Assembly: GCA_027486845.1 (NCBI GenBank)
Contig: JAIXOL010000038.1
Span: forward strand, 1-64,000
Length of the DNA stretch: 64,000 nt
Source of the DNA: Cytophagaceae bacterium
GTDB lineage: Bacteria; Bacteroidota; Bacteroidia; Cytophagales; Spirosomataceae
Direction: 5' to 3'
Under the pieces are notes generated by a model, which worked only from the letters and a program-made list of their open reading frames with translations, ran no database searches and had not been told where the DNA came from. Both the position numbers and the translations under genes were made by a program. Each line of letters begins with the position of its first letter. Positions within the stretch are counted from its first letter, which is position 1. Below, piece by piece: positions 50,785 to 59,910 of the stretch.

Positions 50785-53208
50785 ATGAAATATATGAAAG
50801 TGTTTAGAATTACATTATTTTTTATTACCACACTTTGCTATTTTACTTCTTATGGGCAAAACCAAGAAGGGAGAATAATGGGAACAGTAATAGATTCTCT
50901 TACTAAACAAGTTATGCCATTTGCCAATATATCTCTTCAAGTAAAGAATAATGAAAGTAAGTTAAATGAATTAACTGACAGAGAAGGTAATTTTAATTTT
51001 AAGAAAGTCAAACTTGGTAAATACAATTTGATAATATCATATATAGGTTATAAATCTAAATCAATAGAAATGATTATTGGTGATAAAAACTTTAATATTG
51101 ATTTAAAAAATATTTCTATTTCATTAGAAAACATTGGTCTTAATGAAGTTACAGTAAAAGCAACAAAGCCATTTATTCAACAAGAAGTAGATAAAATCAT
51201 ATTGAATGTTTCGGGGAGTTTTGTGGCAAATGTAGGAAATGCAATGGATATTTTAAAAAGAGCTCCTTCTGTGAGAATTGATGAACAAGGTGGTATTTCA
51301 TTGAGAAATAAAAGCGTAATTATATTGATTGATGGCAGAAGAAGCAATGTTACTGGTGAAAGTTTAGAAACTGTATTAACCTCATTGACAAGTCAGGGGA
51401 TAGATACTATTGAATTGATGAGTAATCCTGGAGCTAAATATGACGCTTCGGGTGCTGCGGTTATAAATATTCGTACTATAAAAATGAAGAATTTCGGTAC
51501 TAATGGCACTTTTACTGCTGGTGTTGGTATGGGGATTCTTCCAAGCTATAATACAGGCTTACAACTCAGCCATAAAAAAGAAAAATGTGTTTTCAATGGA
51601 AATTATAATTATCAATATACAAATCAATATAACAATGACCCTAATTTAAGAGAGTTTAAAGAAAAAAATACCATTACAAGAGTATTTGATGATAATAACC
51701 ATGTATTGAATACTAAATACATACATTTTTATAAAGGTAGTATTGATTATTTTGTGAGCAATAAAACAACCATTGGTATAATTATACAAGGTGATGCTAC
51801 TCTGAGAAATCGTACCGCTGATGCAATTTCTAACATTGGACTTACAGCCGAAAAACCCGATTCGATTATAAAAAGTACTAACATTGCTAAAAATAATTTT
51901 AAAAACTGGAATACCAATATCAACTTTAAACATCAATTTGATAAAAAGGGTAACGAATTAATTATTGACGCAGATTATGGTAATTACCAAACATTAGGCA
52001 TTGATAATGTTACGAATAAATTTTATAAACAATCTTCATCAATTACCTATCGTTTACCCCTAATAATAAATATGCCCATTCTTCAATCTGTCAATATACA
52101 ATCAATAAAGGCAGATTATTCTCAACCAATAAAATATGGCGTTCTTTCTGTAGGTGGACAACTCCGAAAGGCTGTTTCATATATTGATTTCAGGTTTGAA
52201 CAAAAATTAGATAATAGTTTTTCGATAGATAATAAAAAAAGTTTTACTTATAATTATATTGAAAATGTAAATGCCGCTTATGCTAATTATGATGGAAAAT
52301 ATAAAAAAATGAACTTTCAACTGGGAGTACGTGCTGAACATACAAAAGCAGAAGGAACTGGCAATACAAGTACCTCCATTTCTCGTAATTATTGGCAACT
52401 ATTCCCCTCAATAGCACTACAATATCCTTTTTCTAATAAAACTAAATTAACAACAAATTATAGTCAGAAAATTTCACGACCTGACTTCATGCAAATGTCA
52501 GATATATTGTGGTATCAAAATTTATATTTCTATAAACAAGGAAATCCATTCTTGAAACCTGTTATTTCTCATTCATTAGAATTGGGAGTTTTACATAACC
52601 AAACTTGGAATTTTAATTTGTCATATTCTTCAAGAAGAAATGGTTTGGCAATGATTCCAAAAAATGAAGGTAATATAACTATTTATCAAATTCAAAATAT
52701 TATATCTTCGAGTATTAGTTCATTTGCAATTACTTATACTAAACAGCTTAAAAAATGGTGGAATAGTACAATAATTATCGAAAATGGTGTTATTGATGGC
52801 AAATTTAACGCATTAGGAAAAACTCGTAATACTTCTTTTTTTGCTGACTACTCTACTCAAAATACATTTACAATTAATAATACTTTAAAATTTGACATTT
52901 CTGGATATTATTTGCCAATACAAGCTGTTGGACCTTATACCTTACAACCAATTAGTAAAATTGATATTGGCCTACAAAAAACAATAAATAAGCAACTTGA
53001 GCTCCGATTAGGAGTAACTGATATATTTGACACCTATAAATTAATATATTTGGTGTCTTCTCCAAATTTTAGTGGCTTGTGGGGATTTAAACCAGAAACA
53101 CGTTTTATAAGACTTAATTTTTCTTATAAATTTGGAAATTCTAATGCAAAAGCACGAGATAAGAAAATTGGCATTGAAAAAGAAATCAACCGTTTAAATA
53201 CAAATTAA
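50785..53208 (+). CDS. Outer-membrane beta-barrel protein with CarboxypepD_reg and plug domain (second TonB-receptor-like)
   Basis: About 807 aa, started at ATG 50785, because the open frame begins with a TTG four codons earlier. Signal peptide (ITLFFITTLCYFTSYGQ), carboxypeptidase-regulatory-like domain (GTVIDSLTKQVMPFANISLQ), plug (AMDILKRAPSVRIDEQGGIS, ILIDGRRS, KYDASGAAVINIRT), long barrel. It is homologous in layout to 45094-47472. It is followed 35 bp later by the lanthipeptide precursor, and may serve that product's uptake or release. Confidence 0.88.
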   Translation: MKYMKVFRITLFFITTLCYFTSYGQNQEGRIMGTVIDSLTKQVMPFANISLQVKNNESKLNELTDREGNFNFKKVKLGKYNLIISYIGYKSKSIEMIIGDKNFNIDLKNISISLENIGLNEVTVKATKPFIQQEVDKIILNVSGSFVANVGNAMDILKRAPSVRIDEQGGISLRNKSVIILIDGRRSNVTGESLETVLTSLTSQGIDTIELMSNPGAKYDASGAAVINIRTIKMKNFGTNGTFTAGVGMGILPSYNTGLQLSHKKEKCVFNGNYNYQYTNQYNNDPNLREFKEKNTITRVFDDNNHVLNTKYIHFYKGSIDYFVSNKTTIGIIIQGDATLRNRTADAISNIGLTAEKPDSIIKSTNIAKNNFKNWNTNINFKHQFDKKGNELIIDADYGNYQTLGIDNVTNKFYKQSSSITYRLPLIINMPILQSVNIQSIKADYSQPIKYGVLSVGGQLRKAVSYIDFRFEQKLDNSFSIDNKKSFTYNYIENVNAAYANYDGKYKKMNFQLGVRAEHTKAEGTGNTSTSISRNYWQLFPSIALQYPFSNKTKLTTNYSQKISRPDFMQMSDILWYQNLYFYKQGNPFLKPVISHSLELGVLHNQTWNFNLSYSSRRNGLAMIPKNEGNITIYQIQNIISSSISSFAITYTKQLKKWWNSTIIIENGVIDGKFNALGKTRNTSFFADYSTQNTFTINNTLKFDISGYYLPIQAVGPYTLQPISKIDIGLQKTINKQLELRLGVTDIFDTYKLIYLVSSPNFSGLWGFKPETRFIRLNFSYKFGNSNAKARDKKIGIEKEINRLNTN

Positions 53209-53243
53209 TTATTTTCATAAATTTTAAATCTTATACTACTATT

Positions 53244-53372
53244 ATGAAGTCCCAAAACTTGAAATTATCCTTAAACAAAACAACGATTACAAAGTTAAAT
53301 GACAGTGTAATACTCAAAAAGATGCTAAATTCACGTAGAGATTGTGATTCTGTTAATGGACATTGCATGTAA
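53244..53372 (+). CDS. Class I lanthipeptide precursor peptide (42 aa)
   Basis: The frame at 53244 begins MKSQNLKLSLNKTTITKLND, the leader pattern of Bacteroidota class I lanthipeptides (LxLNKxTIxxLND). The C-terminal core, about SRRDCDSVNGHCM, has two Cys and two Ser that could form (methyl)lanthionine bridges. It is followed by a hairpin and then lanC and a broken lanB. It has no GG motif, so its leader would be removed by another protease. Confidence 0.8.
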   Translation: MKSQNLKLSLNKTTITKLNDSVILKKMLNSRRDCDSVNGHCM

Positions 53373-53392
53373 AATCAATTTTTTAAAAGTTA

Positions 53393-53410
53393 AAGCCCCG
53401 AATGGGGCTT
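53393..53410 (+). terminator. Hairpin between the lanthipeptide precursor and lanC
   Basis: AAGCCCC-gaat-GGGGCTT, 7-bp perfect stem, 20 bp after the precursor stop codon. A T-rich tail follows. Such intergenic hairpins often let the precursor be transcribed in excess over the modification enzymes. Confidence 0.75.
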
Positions 53411-53510
53411 ACTTTTATACTTCATCATCATCAAACTCAATTTCGTCCATAATTTTTTAACCTTAACCTAAACCCACATAAATTCACACAAATTATGAAA
53501 CAAGATATCT

Positions 53511-54680
53511 ATGAAATTTATCATCAACAATTATCTAACAAAACTTCAGAATGCCATTGATAATATTACTTACGAAAACGATACTCTTTTCGGAGGTAAA
53601 ATAGGGGCTATTTGGCAGGAGTATCATTTATGGCAAGCCACTAACGACAGAAAACATAAAGAAGAAGCTAAACAATTTATCAACGAAATCTTTGAAGATT
53701 TAAATAATGATAATCCGAAGTTTTTTGGTGCAAGTTATAGTGGTGGGGCGGCAGGCTTTTGCTATGTCGTTACGATGCTCAAAAAATACAATTTCTTAGA
53801 AATAGCATTAGATGAAGATTTAGCAGATTTAGACGAATACTTATACGAATCTGCCCTGCAATTCATTAATGAGCGAAATTTAGATTTTTGGCATGGGACT
53901 TTTGGCATCGTTTTCTATTTTTTAGAACGATTAGATAATCCCATAATTAGAAAAAATGCCAAAATATTGATTGAGAAAACCCTCGAAAAAGCCATTATTT
54001 CAGATGAAGGCTTGTGGTTTCCGAGCATTATGTCAGATAAAGATGAGGGTATTATCAACTTTAGTCTTTCGCATGGGCAAACAGCCTTTTTAATAATTTT
54101 GATGAATGCTTATAACAAAGGCTTGTGTAAAGAGATTATTCCCGAAATCATCAGACAAGGCACCGATTTTATCATGTCGCATTTTGAACAAACTGATTTT
54201 GATAATAATAAATACTCTTATTTTCCATTAAAAATCAATGAAGCAACGGGCGTAAAAAACTTTTCAAACCGTTTGGCTTTTTGCTATGGCGACCTCAATA
54301 TTGTGCTTTTGCTTTATCACGCAAGTGAGTTTTTGGGTGACCCTATGCTGAAACAAAAAGCCGACCTTTTGGGGCTTTCTACATTGATGCGTAAAGACGA
54401 AAAAACAACAATGGTAACCGATGCACATTTTTGTCATGGCTCGGCAGGTGTCGCTCAATTTTATAAAACATTCCATCGGCTCACTGGCATTGAAGCCTAT
54501 TACAGAGGCTATGAATATTGGCTCGACCGAACACTGGCTTTTACAGATGAGGCTCTCCAAAAAGATACTTTTGGAGAAGAAAAAGGTTCTTTATTGAATG
54601 GATACGTAGGCGTTAGTTTGGTTTTTCTGAGTTATGTTTCTAAAGAAAAGTTAAGTTGGGAAAAAATGTTTTTGCTTTAA
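53511..54680 (+). CDS. Lanthionine synthetase C-like cyclase (LanC family)
   Basis: 389 aa. An alpha/alpha barrel with the LanC landmarks: SGGAAGFCYVV, DFWHGTFGIVFYF, NFSLSHGQTAF, LAFCYGDLNIVLLL (first zinc Cys) and AHFCHGSAGVAQF (second Cys and the adjacent His). Adds Cys thiols to dehydrated Ser/Thr to make lanthionines. It starts at ATG 53511. It is followed 2 bp later by the remains of the dehydratase gene. Confidence 0.92.
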   Translation: MKFIINNYLTKLQNAIDNITYENDTLFGGKIGAIWQEYHLWQATNDRKHKEEAKQFINEIFEDLNNDNPKFFGASYSGGAAGFCYVVTMLKKYNFLEIALDEDLADLDEYLYESALQFINERNLDFWHGTFGIVFYFLERLDNPIIRKNAKILIEKTLEKAIISDEGLWFPSIMSDKDEGIINFSLSHGQTAFLIILMNAYNKGLCKEIIPEIIRQGTDFIMSHFEQTDFDNNKYSYFPLKINEATGVKNFSNRLAFCYGDLNIVLLLYHASEFLGDPMLKQKADLLGLSTLMRKDEKTTMVTDAHFCHGSAGVAQFYKTFHRLTGIEAYYRGYEYWLDRTLAFTDEALQKDTFGEEKGSLLNGYVGVSLVFLSYVSKEKLSWEKMFLL

Positions 54681-54682
54681 TT

Positions 54683-55594
54683 ATGAATCAACATTACAAA
54701 TTTCATTCAAATCTCATCGTTCGCACACCAGCGTTGCCCTTTCAACCAGAAAATATTAGCGAAGCAAAACTTAAAGAAATATGTGCAGAGACTTGGTTTC
54801 AAGAAGCCATTTATTTGGCATCGCCAGACCTTTATCGCATGAGTTTAGATTGGATTGCAGGAAAAATATTTGAAAAAAGAAAAGAGCAAAAACTCATAAC
54901 ATCACTATGCAAATATTATAGCCGAATGATGAGCCGTAGCACACCCTATGGTTTGTTTGCGGCTTGCTCGGTGCTTGAATGGGGCAAAGAGAACAATGTC
55001 GTTCTTCAATCACAAAAACGTCAAACCCGCTTCGATATGCACTTTTCTTGTGCTTTGGCACAGGAATTAGTCAAAAATCCTATTGTAAAAGAACAACTTA
55101 CCTATTACCCCAATACAAGCATCTATCAAATTGGTGACGAACTGCGTTACATCGAATACCAGTATATTGATGGCAAACGCATGCACCAAATTAGTGCGGT
55201 GACTGATAGCGAGTATCTCCAAAAAGTTCTACAATTATCTAAAAATGGAGCAACCTATACTGACCTAATTCATGCAATCATTGATGATGAAATTTCAATT
55301 GAAGAAGCACTGCCTTTCATTGACCAACTCATCGTTTCCCAAATATTGGTGCATAACTTAGAACCGAGCATCAAGAATATTTTAGAAAACAATCAAAGTA
55401 CAACAGACCTAAATGCCTTATTGTCTTGTCATTTCACATGCTTCTCAATCGCTTGATTCCAGCCAATCAACGATTACACGAATTACTCATTTATGACTTC
55501 TTTTTTCGTTATTATAAATCCGTGGAAATGAAAAAAGGTAAAGAAAAATGCCATAGTGAAACGAGATTAGCGATTGAGTTTGAAATAAATTATT
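54683..55594 (+). pseudogene. lanB lanthipeptide dehydratase, large internal deletion
   Basis: The 5' part (from ATG 54683) is a normal Lant_dehydr_N opening: NLIVRTPALPFQ, SPDLYRMSLDW, YYSRMMSRSTPYGLFAACS, and so on for about 250 residues. The frame then breaks off at ALLSCHFTCFSIA. In the next frame the sequence continues SFHMLLNRLIPANQRLHELL then IYDFFFRYYKS, the extreme C-terminus of LanB/SpaB_C proteins. A working LanB has about 1000 residues, so roughly 700 codons were lost and the ends joined out of frame. Confidence 0.85.
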
Positions 55595-55764
55595 AACCGA
55601 ATGTAGTATTTTGGTTAATTATTCGGCTAATAACAGCCAATTTTTAGAAGGAAATAGTCTAAGCTTTAGACTAGCGTATAAATAAAAAGATTGTTTGTGG
55701 CCTGTTGAAGTATCGTTTTATGATAGGCATTTACAAAAAAACCTTCGCTCAAACTATCCCAAAT

Positions 55765-55810
55765 AAAAAAAGGCGTAAATTATTGAAATTCAATAATTTA
55801 CGCCTTTTTT
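55765..55810 (-). terminator. Terminator downstream of tRNA-Phe
   Basis: AAAAAAGGCGTAAATTATTG and CAATAATTTACGCCTTTTTT form a very long perfect stem (about 20 bp) with T-runs on both strands. Confidence 0.9.
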
Positions 55811-55811
55811 G

Positions 55812-55884
55812 TGGTGATGGACGGGATCGAACCGCCGACACAAGGATTTTCAGTCCTTTGCTCTACCAACTGAGCTACATCACC
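55812..55884 (-). tRNA. tRNA-Phe (anticodon GAA)
   Basis: On the minus strand: acceptor stem GGTGATG/CATCACC with discriminator A, D-loop AGCTCAGTTGGTAGAGC, anticodon loop ACTGAAAAT (GAA), T-loop GGTTCGATCC. All cloverleaf stems close. CCA is not encoded. A translated open frame across this region is spurious. Confidence 0.97.
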
Positions 55885-55942
55885 TTATCACCACCACTTC
55901 TCGAAAGAAGTTTCCCTACTTCGTTACCGTCGTTTGGGAGTG

Positions 55943-55973
55943 CAAAAGTAAGCAAAAACTTTTTATGAACAAA
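55943..55973 (-). promoter_or_regulatory. tRNA-Phe promoter
   Basis: Minus strand: TTTG (55970-55973), 19 bp, TACTTTTG (55943-55950). This is a textbook Bacteroidota -33/-7 pair, about 59 bp upstream of the tRNA. Confidence 0.75.
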
Positions 55974-56117
55974 TTTCTTTCAAAAAAAATTAAATATTTT
56001 TTTCACGCTTGACATGAACATCTTTTTTACGATATTTGTAATGTTATGCAAGCATACTAATTTTTTTCAGAAGTATAATTAAGTAACCCTTAATAATTGA
56101 TAACTGATAATTGAATT

Positions 56118-57464
56118 ATGGAAATCATTTCTCAAATCTTATTTATTGCCTCTTTGGGCTTGGCCACTTATTTTATCAGTCGCCGAGTGATACTCATTAA
56201 AAATACTATTCAGTTGGGTAGGGCAGAAGACCGCTCCGATAATCCTTCCGAAAGGCTAAAAACAATGCTTTTGATTGCTTTCGGGCAGAAAAAAATGTTT
56301 ACACGTCCTTTAGTGGGCTTCATGCACTTCATTATTTATGCGGGCTTTGTAATCATCAATATTGAGGTCCTCGAAATAATGATTGATGGCATTTTCGGAA
56401 CACACCGAATTTTTTCTTCACCACTTGGCGGATTGTATAGTTTTCTTATCAATTTCTTTGAAATACTCGCTTTTGGAGTTTTGGCCGTTTGTGTGGTTTT
56501 TCTTTCAAGAAGAAACCTTACAAAAGTAGAACGCCTGCAAGAGACTCGTCACCGAGAGTTGAAAGGCTGGGCAACCAAAGATGCCAACATTATTTTGATT
56601 ATTGAAATCTTATTGATGTGGGCTTTTTTGAGCATGAACGCCGTTGATACTATTTTACAGGAACGTGGTATTGGTCATTATGCCGAAGCCATCACTGGAG
56701 ATTTTTGGATAAGCCAATTCTTTAAACCTTTGTTTATGAATTTCTCCGACGGTGCTTTGGTGGCCTATGAGCGAGCAGCTTGGTGGTTCCATATTCTCGG
56801 TATCATGGCTTTTGCTACTTATGTTACTTACTCTAAGCATTTACATATTTTCTTGGCCTTTCCGAATACGTATTTTTCTAACCTTAATCCAAAAGGAGAA
56901 ATGACAAATATGCCAACGGTTACGAAAGAAGTAAAAATTATGCTTGGTCTTGAAGAGCCAGATACAAACCCTGCCGAAGTTGGTCGTTTTGGTGCAAAAG
57001 ATGTAAAAGATTTATCGTGGAAGAACTTGATGGATGCGTACAGTTGTACCGAATGTGGGCGTTGTACTTCATCTTGCCCTGCAAACATGACAGGAAAGCA
57101 ACTTTCGCCACGCAAAATTATGATGGATACCCGTGACCGCCTCGAAGATATTCAAAAAGGCTGGTTAGCGACCGACCAAAAAGCCTCGATTGCAGAATTT
57201 GAAGATGGAAAAAACCTTTTAGGTGATTATATTTCGGAAGAAGAAATCTTGGCTTGTACAACTTGTAATGCCTGTGTGGAAGAATGCCCGATTAATATCA
57301 GCCCGTTGGATATTATCTTACAGCTTCGTAGATACAATGTAATGGAAGAGTCTCTTGCACCTGCTTCTTGGAATGGGATGTTCTCAAATTTAGAAAATAA
57401 TATGGCTCCGTGGAAGTTTTCGCCGAGCGACCGCTTTAACTGGGTGGAGGGGATAGATAAATGA
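56118..57464 (+). CDS. Membrane-bound (Fe-S)-binding oxidoreductase (heterodisulfide-reductase-like)
   Basis: 448 aa. The N-terminal half has five or six transmembrane helices with spaced His (a nitrate-reductase gamma/cytochrome-b-like quinone module). The C-terminal half has two [4Fe-4S] ferredoxin motifs: CTECGRCTSSCPA and CTTCNACVEECPI. Related proteins pass electrons between a cytoplasmic partner and the quinone pool. In Bacteroidota a second CCG-domain protein usually follows; here none does. Single-gene unit with its own terminator. Confidence 0.87.
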   Translation: MEIISQILFIASLGLATYFISRRVILIKNTIQLGRAEDRSDNPSERLKTMLLIAFGQKKMFTRPLVGFMHFIIYAGFVIINIEVLEIMIDGIFGTHRIFSSPLGGLYSFLINFFEILAFGVLAVCVVFLSRRNLTKVERLQETRHRELKGWATKDANIILIIEILLMWAFLSMNAVDTILQERGIGHYAEAITGDFWISQFFKPLFMNFSDGALVAYERAAWWFHILGIMAFATYVTYSKHLHIFLAFPNTYFSNLNPKGEMTNMPTVTKEVKIMLGLEEPDTNPAEVGRFGAKDVKDLSWKNLMDAYSCTECGRCTSSCPANMTGKQLSPRKIMMDTRDRLEDIQKGWLATDQKASIAEFEDGKNLLGDYISEEEILACTTCNACVEECPINISPLDIILQLRRYNVMEESLAPASWNGMFSNLENNMAPWKFSPSDRFNWVEGIDK

Positions 57465-57516
57465 AAAATGCAATGAATATAGAATAATATAAGGTTATTT
57501 CTCAAATTAATGATAT

Positions 57517-57552
57517 AAAAAACTGACTTTCGATAGATTGTCAGTTTTTTTT
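57517..57552 (+). terminator. Terminator after the Fe-S oxidoreductase
   Basis: AAAACTGAC-tttcgatagatt-GTCAGTTTT followed by a T-run; 55 bp past the stop codon. Confidence 0.88.
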
Positions 57553-57719
57553 ATGTGTCAATATAACATTTTATTTTAAAATTCGTTTTGTACTTAAAGA
57601 ATATTATATTTAACTTTACGGAGATAAATACGAAAAGTTGGTATAATATTTGAAATGTTTTCCCTAATTGTCCTAATAAGTACATTAAACTTAAAAGTGC
57701 ATAATGCACCTAACCACCT

Positions 57720-57884
57720 ATGAAACGATTTAATTCTTCAATGTTTATGCAATGGGTTGTATTTATTCCCTTGTTATTGCCATTAGCCATTGTTAGCGGA
57801 GCTTTCGATGGTATGAAAAGAGTATTTGAACAAGCTTCTGCCGACATCATAGAGAATGAGCCAGTTGCTCACATCGAAGCTTAA
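57720..57884 (+). CDS. Small single-pass membrane protein (54 aa)
   Basis: A 55-codon frame from ATG 57720: basic start (MKRFNSSMF), one hydrophobic segment (VVFIPLLLPLAIVSG), then an acidic tail (ADIIENEPVAHIEA). The pattern is that of a real small membrane protein and not random sequence. Function unknown. Its stop overlaps the stop of the convergent thioredoxin gene by 4 bp. Confidence 0.55.
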   Translation: MKRFNSSMFMQWVVFIPLLLPLAIVSGAFDGMKRVFEQASADIIENEPVAHIEA

Positions 57885-58180
57885 ACAAAATTTTCAACAG
57901 TACTTTTTAACTGTGGCAATGATAATACCCCTGATTGTCGCCATTTTAGTTCACTTTTTTTGAAAAGCATGAGTGTTGGCACACCCGTAACTCTGTATTT
58001 TGCAGCGAGTTTTGGGTTTTGGTCAACATCAATTTTTACGATTCTAACTTTCTCACCCATTTCTTGTGCTAATTGCTGAAGCGTAGGTGTAAGAGCCTTG
58101 CATGGACCGCACCAAGTAGCAAAGAAATCAATCAATATTGGTTGCTCAGAGGCTATTAATTCTTCAAATGTTCCGTTCAT
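57881..58180 (-). CDS. trxA: Thioredoxin
   Basis: 99 aa cytoplasmic thioredoxin: FFATWCGPCKALTP with the WCGPC active site, KIDVDQNPKLAAKY, and the cis-Pro in GVPTLMLF. General dithiol reductant. Slightly short at the N-terminus (usual length ~105), but all strands are present. Confidence 0.96.
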   Translation of the reverse strand: MNGTFEELIASEQPILIDFFATWCGPCKALTPTLQQLAQEMGEKVRIVKIDVDQNPKLAAKYRVTGVPTLMLFKKSELKWRQSGVLSLPQLKSTVENFV

Positions 58181-58416
58181 ATTTTTCTGTCTTTTTTCAT
58201 AAAACAGTTAATGCTTTCTCGGAGTTTCATATTTTTGCTATTCTTCAATAATGTTTCTATATTGTTTTTATTCAAAATGACATTTATAGGCTTTGGAGTG
58301 TCTGGAGTTTTTTGAAATAAGAAAGTAAACCAAACAAAAGCACTGATCTAAATTTCCACAGAAATTAATAAAAAATTCCTGTCAATCTAAAAATCGCTTA
58401 ATCCTTTACTTTCTGC

Positions 58417-58424
58417 TATATTTG
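58417..58424 (+). promoter_or_regulatory. -7 box for the Gfo/Idh/MocA gene
   Basis: TATATTTG matches TAnnTTTG, 37 bp before ATG 58462. No TTG at the -33 spacing. It lies in a partial copy of the repeat found upstream of ileS (ATCGCTTAATCC at 58393-58404). Confidence 0.5.
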
Positions 58425-58461
58425 TAATCATAATACGCTTCAAAACATTCGACCTCATAAA

Positions 58462-59859
58462 ATGGAAAACATTTCAAGACGAAATCTGCTAAAAACCTTT
58501 GGCTTAACCGCTGGTGGATTATCACTTTTTAATATTGATGCCCTTGCGGAAGATATCAATGACCAAGAATTTGAAATTCCACACGATGACCGATATGTTT
58601 CGCTTGAAAAACCTGTAACGGCTATTGTTTTAGGGGCGGGAAATCGGGGAAATGTTTATGGGCGTTTTGCATTGGCTTTCCCAAATGAGTTAGATATGGT
58701 TGGCGTTGCCGAGCCAATTGAGTTTCGTAATGATAAGTTTTCGAAAACCCATAATATAGAAGAGAAAAATCGCTTTAAAACCTGGGAAGATGTTTTTAAA
58801 GTGCCAAAATTTGCTGACGCCATTATTATTTCAACGCCCGACCGACTGCATTATGGCCCAGCCATGAAAGCACTCGCAATGGGATATCATGTATTGCTCG
58901 AAAAGCCAATTTCGCCATCAATGCAGGAATGTTTGGAGATTTTGGCAATGGCAAAGAAAACCAAAAGTATCATTGCGGTTTGTCACGTATTGCGTTATAC
59001 GCCGTATTTTAGAAAATTAAAAGAGATTTCGGATAGCGGAAAGTTTGGTAAATTAATTAGCGTCAATCACCTTGAGGGTGTTGAGTACGTACACATGGCA
59101 CACTCGTATGTGCGTGGAAATTGGCACGTTGAGAAAGATACCAATCCGATTATTTTGGCAAAGTCTTGTCACGACCTTGATATTTTACGTTGGATTATTG
59201 GCAAACCTTGCAAAAGTATTTCAGCACACGGTTCGCTTACTTGGTTTAAGCGTGAAAATGCCCCCGAAGGAAGTACCGATCGCTGTACAGATGGCTGTAA
59301 AATAGAAACTGAATGTCCATTTTCAGCAATCAGAATTTACCAAAAAGAAAAGCAACGCATCAATGTTTTGGATGTGACTGATGATAAATCGAAACAAGAT
59401 GCAGAAATTTACGAGAAATTGAAAACATCTCAGTATGGTAGATGTGTTTATAGAATGGACAACGACCAACCCGACCATTATACTACATCAATGGAGTTTG
59501 AAGGCGGTACAACGGTGAGTTTTGCCATGGAGGCATTTACATCATTTGAGCATCGAAAAACTCGTTTGATGTTTTCGAACGGTGAGGTTTGGGGCGATAT
59601 GAATCAAATTCAAACATATGATTTTCGCACCAAAGAAACAACATCCTGGAAAGCAACTGACCAACCTGAATACAAAAATCAAGCATCAGGGCACGGTGGA
59701 GGAGATTATGGTTTAGCTCGAAATTTCGTGCAGGCAGTTGCCCAAAACAAACCCGAATTGCTAACTTCAACGATTGAAGCATCTATTGAAAGTCATGTAA
59801 TGGGTTTTATGGCCGAAAAAAGCCGTCTTGGTAAAAAAATGGTAGAAGTAAAAATTTAA
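58462..59859 (+). CDS. Gfo/Idh/MocA-family oxidoreductase, Tat-exported
   Basis: 465 aa. A twin-arginine signal (SRRNLLKTFGLTAGGLSLF) precedes an NAD(P)-binding Rossmann fold (AIVLGAGNRGNVYGRFA), IISTPDRLHYGPAMKAL, LLEKPISPS (the EKP catalytic Lys) and the SCHDLDILRWI active-site His/Asp. A Cys-containing insert (TDRCTDGCKIETECPF) lies in the middle. Such exported members act on sugars or glycosides in the periplasm with tightly bound cofactor. The substrate is not known. Confidence 0.92.
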   Translation: MENISRRNLLKTFGLTAGGLSLFNIDALAEDINDQEFEIPHDDRYVSLEKPVTAIVLGAGNRGNVYGRFALAFPNELDMVGVAEPIEFRNDKFSKTHNIEEKNRFKTWEDVFKVPKFADAIIISTPDRLHYGPAMKALAMGYHVLLEKPISPSMQECLEILAMAKKTKSIIAVCHVLRYTPYFRKLKEISDSGKFGKLISVNHLEGVEYVHMAHSYVRGNWHVEKDTNPIILAKSCHDLDILRWIIGKPCKSISAHGSLTWFKRENAPEGSTDRCTDGCKIETECPFSAIRIYQKEKQRINVLDVTDDKSKQDAEIYEKLKTSQYGRCVYRMDNDQPDHYTTSMEFEGGTTVSFAMEAFTSFEHRKTRLMFSNGEVWGDMNQIQTYDFRTKETTSWKATDQPEYKNQASGHGGGDYGLARNFVQAVAQNKPELLTSTIEASIESHVMGFMAEKSRLGKKMVEVKI

Positions 59860-59861
59860 TC

Positions 59862-59892
59862 GCCCCACCCAACCCTCGCCAGTAGAGAGGGC
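59862..59892. repeat. Short GC-rich intergenic repeat
   Basis: CGCCCCACCCAACCCTCGCC then AGTAGAGAGGGC, a C-rich/G-rich inverted pattern, out of keeping with AT-rich surroundings. It recalls the C-run/G-run elements inside ileS and the block near 23165-23190. Probably a dispersed repeat. Confidence 0.4.
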
Positions 59893-59910
59893 ATATTCTG
59901 ATTTTTTAAA

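Noticed and set aside
55705-55968. 87-aa protein on the + strand
   Set aside because: It runs antisense through tRNA-Phe and its terminator.
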